Assembly (NCBI RefSeq): GCF_030254645.1
Contig: NZ_CP116346.1
Span: forward strand, 1,840,001-1,904,000
Reading direction: 5' to 3'
DNA from: Paucibacter sediminis
Lineage (GTDB): Bacteria > Pseudomonadota > Gammaproteobacteria > Burkholderiales > Burkholderiaceae_C
Length of the DNA stretch: 64,000 nucleotides
A model generated the notes under the pieces. It was given only the letters and a program-made list of their open reading frames with translations. It was not told the DNA's origin and did no database searches. Made by a program: the position numbers and the translations under genes. Position 1 is the stretch's first letter. The number at the start of each line of letters is the position of its first letter. Shown piece after piece: positions 60,227-64,000 of the stretch.

Positions 60227-60865
60227 ATGGCCAAGCCCAGCGAGTTCTATGTCGGCGTGATCGACCTGTTCGCCATCCTGCTGCCGGGCGCCATTGCCAC
60301 GGCGATCCTGGCGCCCAGGGTCGGCCATCTGGTGCTGGGGCCGCTGGTGGCGGTGCCAACCACCGAGGCGGGCAACTGGGCGGCCTTCCTCACCTGCTCC
60401 TACTTCCTGGGGCATCTGATCTTCCTGGCCGGCTCCTATCTGGACCGCTTCTACGACCTGCTCAGAAGGCGGCTGAATCCCTATGGCAACGAGAGCGCCT
60501 ACCAATGCGCGACCCGCATCCGCAACAGCCTCGTCGACGCGTCCGAGACCAAGGCGCTGAATACCTTTCAATGGGCCAGGGCGGTGCTGATCGCGAAGTG
60601 CCCGGCGGCGGCGGAAGATGTCCATCGGCTGGAGGCGGACTCGAAGTTCTTCCGCAGCCTGCTGGTCGTCTGCTTGCTGAGTTCGATCGCGTTCTTTCTC
60701 GGCGCCAGGGCGGTAGAGGGCCTGGTGGCCCTGGCCTTGGTGCCACCGTCCTTCGCCAGATACTATGAAAGGCGGCTGAAGAGCACGACTCAGGCCTATA
60801 TCCACCTCATCGCCATGCACAGGCTGGGCGGCCTGGCGCCGCAGGCAAAGCCAGACGATGAATGA
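60227..60865 (+). CDS. hypothetical membrane protein
   Basis: A 212-residue protein. Hydrophobic segments are at about 9-29 (IDLFAILLPGAIATAILAPR), 50-67 (AAFLTCSYFLGHLIFLAG) and 146-180 (LLVVCLLSSIAFFLGARAV, then VALALVPP). A polar central region (about 70-145) carries YDLLRRRLNPYGNESAYQCA. The topology resembles small bacterial proteins annotated only as hypothetical; I see no catalytic motif. Stop codon TGA is followed directly by ATGAATAAA, so an alternative longer start for the next gene is possible. Confidence 0.72.
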   Translation: MAKPSEFYVGVIDLFAILLPGAIATAILAPRVGHLVLGPLVAVPTTEAGNWAAFLTCSYFLGHLIFLAGSYLDRFYDLLRRRLNPYGNESAYQCATRIRNSLVDASETKALNTFQWARAVLIAKCPAAAEDVHRLEADSKFFRSLLVVCLLSSIAFFLGARAVEGLVALALVPPSFARYYERRLKSTTQAYIHLIAMHRLGGLAPQAKPDDE

Positions 60866-60979
60866 ATGAATAAAAGCAGGAAAGACGCGCTTCGCGCGCC
60901 ACCGCAACCGGACCCGGACTTGCCCGCGCGCAGAATCTCTCCATCTTGGCCACGCCAGCTGCAGGAAGAGGCTACCGAT

Positions 60980-61390
60980 ATGAGCAATGCAAGCGAACTC
61001 GCGGCGCTGCTGGCCACTCAGCCCAAGCCGGTCTGCGCCGAGCTCACGCCTTTCGAGATTGTCGGGGCCGATTTCGATGCCGGCTTCGTGGCGCTGCGCT
61101 TTGCCGAGCAGGCCGCATTCTCCAACCACTGGGGCCATATCCAGGGCGGCTTTGGCGTGGCGTTGATCGATGTGCTGGTTTCCATTGCTGCCTTTGCCAA
61201 GCTGCGGCAGTGGTGCCCCACCGTGGAGATCAAGAGCAGCTTCATCGCGCCGGCCAAGCTGGGGGTATGCCGAGGCGAGGCGCGCATCATCAGGGCGGGC
61301 AAGTCGCTGGCCTTTGTGGAGGCCTGGCTATGGGGAGCCGATGACCAGCTGGCCATACACGCGACCGCCACTCTCAGCGTCAAGGGCTAA
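60980..61390 (+). CDS. PaaI-type hotdog thioesterase
   Basis: A 136-residue hotdog protein. The segment NHWGHIQGGFGVALIDVLVS (about 48-67) carries the family's H-G-G..D pattern, and VEIKSSFIAPAKLGVCRGEA follows. PaaI-like thioesterases act on acyl-CoA in aromatic or fatty acid pathways. The ATG at 60980 has AGGAAGAGG upstream and is preferred over 60866, which would add a Pro-rich non-family extension. No pathway partners are next to it. Confidence 0.83.
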   Translation: MSNASELAALLATQPKPVCAELTPFEIVGADFDAGFVALRFAEQAAFSNHWGHIQGGFGVALIDVLVSIAAFAKLRQWCPTVEIKSSFIAPAKLGVCRGEARIIRAGKSLAFVEAWLWGADDQLAIHATATLSVKG

Positions 61391-61425
61391 CGCACGATGT
61401 GTTGCCCTTGCCAGGGAGTGGCCAC

Positions 61426-61806
61426 TCAGGCCAGGTCCTCGTGGATGCAGAGGAAGTTGCCCTCGGTGTCCTTGAACCAGGCCGCCTTTTCGGAGCCCAG
61501 CACGCAGACATGGTCCACGGTCTTGAAGTCCGGCAGGTCGTAGTCTTCGAAGACCACGCCGCTGGTCTTCAACTCGACGATGCTGGCGGCAATGTCCGGC
61601 ACCCGGAAGCTGATGGCCGTGTGCTCGGCCTTGGTGCCTTCCGGCTTCGGGAACAGCGCCAGCGTGCTGCCGCCAACGGCGTACTCGAATTTGCCATCGG
61701 GGCGGAAGTTGCCGGGCTTGAGCCCCAGGCAACGCTCGTAGAAGGCGCGCGCCCGCGCCATGTCCTTGACGGGAAGCATCGTGGTCACGGAAGAGTTGCC
61801 CAGCAT
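61426..61806 (-). CDS. VOC/glyoxalase-family protein
   Basis: A 126-residue protein with two beta-alpha-beta-beta-beta repeats: TTMLPVKDMARARAFYERCL and FEYAVGGSTLALFPKPEG, then TAISFRVPDIAASIVELKTS and CVLGSEKAAWFKDTEGNFLC. Metal ligands would include His in HTAISF (about 62) and Glu at 114. Members include glyoxalases, extradiol dioxygenases and fosfomycin-type enzymes; no specific one is indicated. It is single on the minus strand in a plus-strand run. Confidence 0.82.
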   Translation of the reverse strand: MLGNSSVTTMLPVKDMARARAFYERCLGLKPGNFRPDGKFEYAVGGSTLALFPKPEGTKAEHTAISFRVPDIAASIVELKTSGVVFEDYDLPDFKTVDHVCVLGSEKAAWFKDTEGNFLCIHEDLA

Positions 61807-61948
61807 ATGAATGACTCCGGTTGCCCAATGAGCTTAGACCCGCATCCCGCCGTTCGCCAGTCCGGCATGTCTGAGGCCATGGCGGCTAGACTTCGCCGGC
61901 AGATGCAGTCGTCCCTGGTTTTTCTCTCCATCACCGTCGAGTGCGACC

Positions 61949-62377
61949 ATGAGCATTTTTGAGACATCACGCGAGCTGGCTGCCAGCCCCGCCGAGGTAT
62001 TCGCGGCCTTCGAGGCGCCGGCGCGGCTGGCCCGGTGGTGGGGTCCGGCGGGCTTTCGCAACAGCTTCGATGTTTGCGAGTTCAGGCCCGGCGGCGCCTG
62101 GCAATTCACCATGCATGGGCCGGATGGCGCCAAGTACTGGAATGAATCCACCTTTCTGGAGATCGAGCGCGATCGCAAGGTGGTGATCCAGCATCTCTCG
62201 GCGCCCCGATTCAGGCTCACCGTCACGCTCGTGCCCAAGGGCGCGGCCACCTGGCTCGCCTGGGAGCAGGCGTTTGAAGACCCCGCCGTGGCCGAAGCCG
62301 TGCGTCACATCGTCGTGCCCGCCAACGAGCAGAACCTCGACCGGCTGGCCGCGGAGCTGGCGCGCGACGCCGCATGA
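61949..62377 (+). CDS. SRPBCC/AHSA1-family protein
   Basis: A 142-residue START-like protein. The typical pattern is ETSRELAASPAEVFAAFEAP, ARLARWWGPAGFRNSF, EFRPGGAWQFTMHGPDGA and TLVPKGAATWLAWEQAFED. AHSA1-like bacterial proteins bind hydrophobic ligands or lack known function. It overlaps the acetyltransferase gene by four bases (ATGA), so the two are co-expressed. Confidence 0.84.
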   Translation: MSIFETSRELAASPAEVFAAFEAPARLARWWGPAGFRNSFDVCEFRPGGAWQFTMHGPDGAKYWNESTFLEIERDRKVVIQHLSAPRFRLTVTLVPKGAATWLAWEQAFEDPAVAEAVRHIVVPANEQNLDRLAAELARDAA

Positions 62378-62892
62378 GAACGCTGCTGACCGAGCGCCTG
62401 CGCATCCGGCGCATGGACGTCAGCGACGCGGGCTTCATGCTGGCGCTGCTGAACCAGCCCTCCTGGCTGCAGTTCATCGGCGACCGCGGCGTGCGCACGC
62501 TGGACGACGCGCGCAACTACATCCTGCAGGGGCCGGTGGCGATGGTGGAGCGGCTGGGCTATGGCTTTGGCGTGGTCGAGGCGATCGCCTCGGGCGAGCC
62601 GCTGGGCATCTGCGGCCTGGCCAAGCGCGACTACCTGGACGAGGCCGACATCGGCTTTGCCTTCATGCCCCAGCATTGCGGCCAGGGCTATGCGCATGAG
62701 GCCGCCTCGGCGGTGCTGGCGTTTGCCCATGCAGAGCTGGGCATGGCGCGCGTGCTGGCCACCACGCGGACCACCAACAGCCAGTCGCAGAAGCTGCTGG
62801 AAAAACTGGGCCTGCGCTTCGAGCGCATGATCGCCCATCCGGATGGCGATCGCGAGCTCATGTTGTATGCAAGCACGCCGCATCGGCGATAG
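62374..62892 (+). CDS. GNAT-family N-acetyltransferase
   Basis: A 172-residue acetyltransferase of the RimJ/RimL type: TERLRIRRMDVSDAGFMLAL, then YGFGVVEAIASGEPLGICGL, and the acetyl-CoA motif MPQHCGQGYAHEAASAVLAF, followed by TTRTTNSQSQKLLEKLGLRF. Targets may be ribosomal proteins, amino acids or antibiotics; none is specified. It overlaps the preceding SRPBCC gene by four bases. Start ATG is that of the overlap. Confidence 0.85.
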   Translation: MRTLLTERLRIRRMDVSDAGFMLALLNQPSWLQFIGDRGVRTLDDARNYILQGPVAMVERLGYGFGVVEAIASGEPLGICGLAKRDYLDEADIGFAFMPQHCGQGYAHEAASAVLAFAHAELGMARVLATTRTTNSQSQKLLEKLGLRFERMIAHPDGDRELMLYASTPHRR

Positions 62893-62903
62893 TTGCGCTC
62901 ATC

Positions 62904-63692
62904 ATGCATTGCCTGAATTTCAAAACCCGATTCCTTGCCCTGCTCGCCACCTGCCTGCTGCTGGCCACCGCCGCTGCGACGGCGCAGCGCCTGCGCCTGC
63001 CGGTCTACGACGCGGTGGTGGTCAACAGCTATCCGCATGACCCGGAGGCCTTCACCCAGGGCCTGCTGTGGCGCGACGGGGTGCTGTACGAAAGCACCGG
63101 CCTGAACGGCCACAGCTCGATCCGCAAGGTGCAGCTGGAGAGCGGCCGCGTGCTGCAGAAGCAGGACATCCCGCAGCAGTATTTCGGCGAGGGCATGACG
63201 GCCTGGAAGGACGAGCTCTACAGCATCACCTGGCAGTCGCAGGTCGGCTTCGTGTGGGATCTGCGCAGCTTCAAGCTCAAGCGCCAGTTCAGCTACCCCG
63301 GCGAGGGCTGGGGCCTGACGCACGACGAGCATCACCTCATCCTCAGCGACGGCACGCCTACGCTGCGCTTCTTCGACCCCGCCAGCATGAAGGAGGTGCG
63401 CCGCGTGCAGGTCACCGCGCTGGGCCGGCCGGTGGAGCAGCTCAACGAGCTGGAATGGGTGGAGGGCCAGATCTACGCCAATATCTGGCACAGCAATGTG
63501 ATCGTGCGCATCGACCCCGCCTCGGGCCAGGTGCAGAGCCTGATCGACCTCACCGGCCTGCTCAAGCCCGAGCTGGCCGGCCAGGCGGATGTGCTCAACG
63601 GCATTGCCTACGACCCGGCCAAGAAGCGCCTGTTCGTCACCGGCAAGCTCTGGCCCCGGCTGTTCGAGATCCGCCTGGTCCCTAGGGCCTGA
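62904..63692 (+). CDS. glutaminyl-peptide cyclotransferase (plant/bacterial type)
   Basis: A 262-residue exported beta-propeller protein. A signal peptide (about 1-27, FLALLATCLLLATAAATA) is followed by VVVNSYPHDPEAFTQGLLWR, YESTGLNGHSSIRKVQLESG, GEGMTAWKDELYSITWQ and LNELEWVEGQIYANIWHSN, the family pattern. The enzyme cyclises N-terminal Gln to pyroglutamate in the periplasm. It is convergent with the peroxidase gene, whose stop codon adjoins its own. Confidence 0.92.
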   Translation: MHCLNFKTRFLALLATCLLLATAAATAQRLRLPVYDAVVVNSYPHDPEAFTQGLLWRDGVLYESTGLNGHSSIRKVQLESGRVLQKQDIPQQYFGEGMTAWKDELYSITWQSQVGFVWDLRSFKLKRQFSYPGEGWGLTHDEHHLILSDGTPTLRFFDPASMKEVRRVQVTALGRPVEQLNELEWVEGQIYANIWHSNVIVRIDPASGQVQSLIDLTGLLKPELAGQADVLNGIAYDPAKKRLFVTGKLWPRLFEIRLVPRA

Positions 63693-64000
63693 CTAGGGTT
63701 TAAACGCTGGGTCCGACTCCGCGCCCGGGCGCGGCTTCCAGTCCAGCGTGTAGTAGGCGCCGCGCGCGCGCGCCCAGGGGTCGAAGGCGTTCACCACCTG
63801 GGCCAGCTCGGGCGCCAGCTCGGGCAGGGTGCGCAGCAGCACGCGCTTGAGCGGCGAGACCTCCATCGCATGGCCGTTGGGCTTGCCGGCCTCCATCTGC
63901 TTGCCGTCGGGGCCGTTGTCGTTCACCCAGGCCACGCCCAGCGAGGTGTAGAACTCGGGGCGGAAGCTGGAGGTGAAGAAGCGGTCGCTGAAGAGGCGGC
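63693..64000 (-). CDS. haem peroxidase family protein, C-terminal part
   Basis: The frame runs off the right edge. The visible 101 residues are RLFSDRFFTSSFRPEFYTSL, GVAWVNDNGPDGKQMEAGKP, then MEVSPLKRVLLRTLPELAPE. The RFFT.SFRPEFYT pattern is that of the C-terminus of animal-type haem peroxidases and prostaglandin synthase-like bacterial relatives. The catalytic His and haem region lie outside the window. Assignment rests on this short C-terminal segment. Confidence 0.6.
   Translation of the reverse strand, partial: RLFSDRFFTSSFRPEFYTSLGVAWVNDNGPDGKQMEAGKPNGHAMEVSPLKRVLLRTLPELAPELAQVVNAFDPWARARGAYYTLDWKPRPGAESDPAFKP

Overview
The window is GC-rich, very densely coded DNA with short spacers and many start/stop overlaps of 1, 4 or 8 bases. 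Large TonB-dependent receptors, two PEP-CTERM proteins, many LysR regulators and the protein styles point to a betaproteobacterium of the order Burkholderiales, probably the Roseateles/Paucibacter/Mitsuaria group. That placement is inference; there is no rRNA or other marker gene here. I see no tRNA, rRNA or CRISPR array.

Layout. 0-2 kb: a penicillin-binding-type serine hydrolase overlapping an LD-carboxypeptidase. 2.1-6.7 kb: a minus-strand run of small genes separated by attC-like recombination sites, i.e. an integron cassette array with no integrase in the window (a CALIN). It carries a P-loop kinase/LMW phosphatase pair, a NUDIX hydrolase, two small membrane proteins and three unknowns. 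6.9-9.8 kb: TonB-dependent receptor. 10-16 kb: PBP4-type carboxypeptidase, a 268-bp MITE-like element, a solute-binding protein, a divergent cupin/LysR pair, a second LD-carboxypeptidase and another binding protein. 16-24 kb: a minus-strand run of TonB receptor, class C-type hydrolase, agmatinase family protein, dipeptide-binding protein, LysR and D-Ala-D-Ala dipeptidase, with a divergent LysR gene at its head. 25 kb: tryptophanase. 26.5-32.2 kb: kinase-amidase-dppBCDF operon. 32.4-40.4 kb: PEP-CTERM protein, two-component system, Oar-like TonB receptor, patatin. 40.4-45 kb: murQ-ampG-nagX-digH operon. 45.2-47.2 kb: bufferin-type operon (bufA, bufB, bufC), then a MATE transporter. 48.7-55.3 kb: PEP-CTERM protein, peroxiredoxin, second peptide-transport operon ending in an amidase. 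55.3-58.7 kb: IS110 remnant and lower-GC small genes with one clear attC. 58.8-64 kb: macrodomain, GFA, thioesterase, VOC, SRPBCC, GNAT, glutaminyl cyclotransferase and the 3' end of a haem peroxidase gene.

Functional theme. The first 45 kb holds an unusual concentration of peptidoglycan turnover functions: LD-carboxypeptidases, PBP4, D-Ala-D-Ala dipeptidase, AmiD-like amidase, DigH-like glycan hydrolase, AmpG-like permease, NagX, a GlcNAc/MurNAc-type kinase, MurQ and a complete Dpp-type transporter. Together they could take muropeptides apart outside the cytoplasm, import sugars and peptides, and feed MurNAc into central metabolism through kinase plus MurQ. No anmK, nagZ, nagA or nagB is visible here.

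The best candidates for something little described are the bufferin operon (a modified, copper-binding RiPP-type system), the integrase-less cassette arrays, the peptidoglycan scavenging cluster, and an 11-bp word (GTCAGGTCTTG or its complement) that I find seven times without mismatch across the window.
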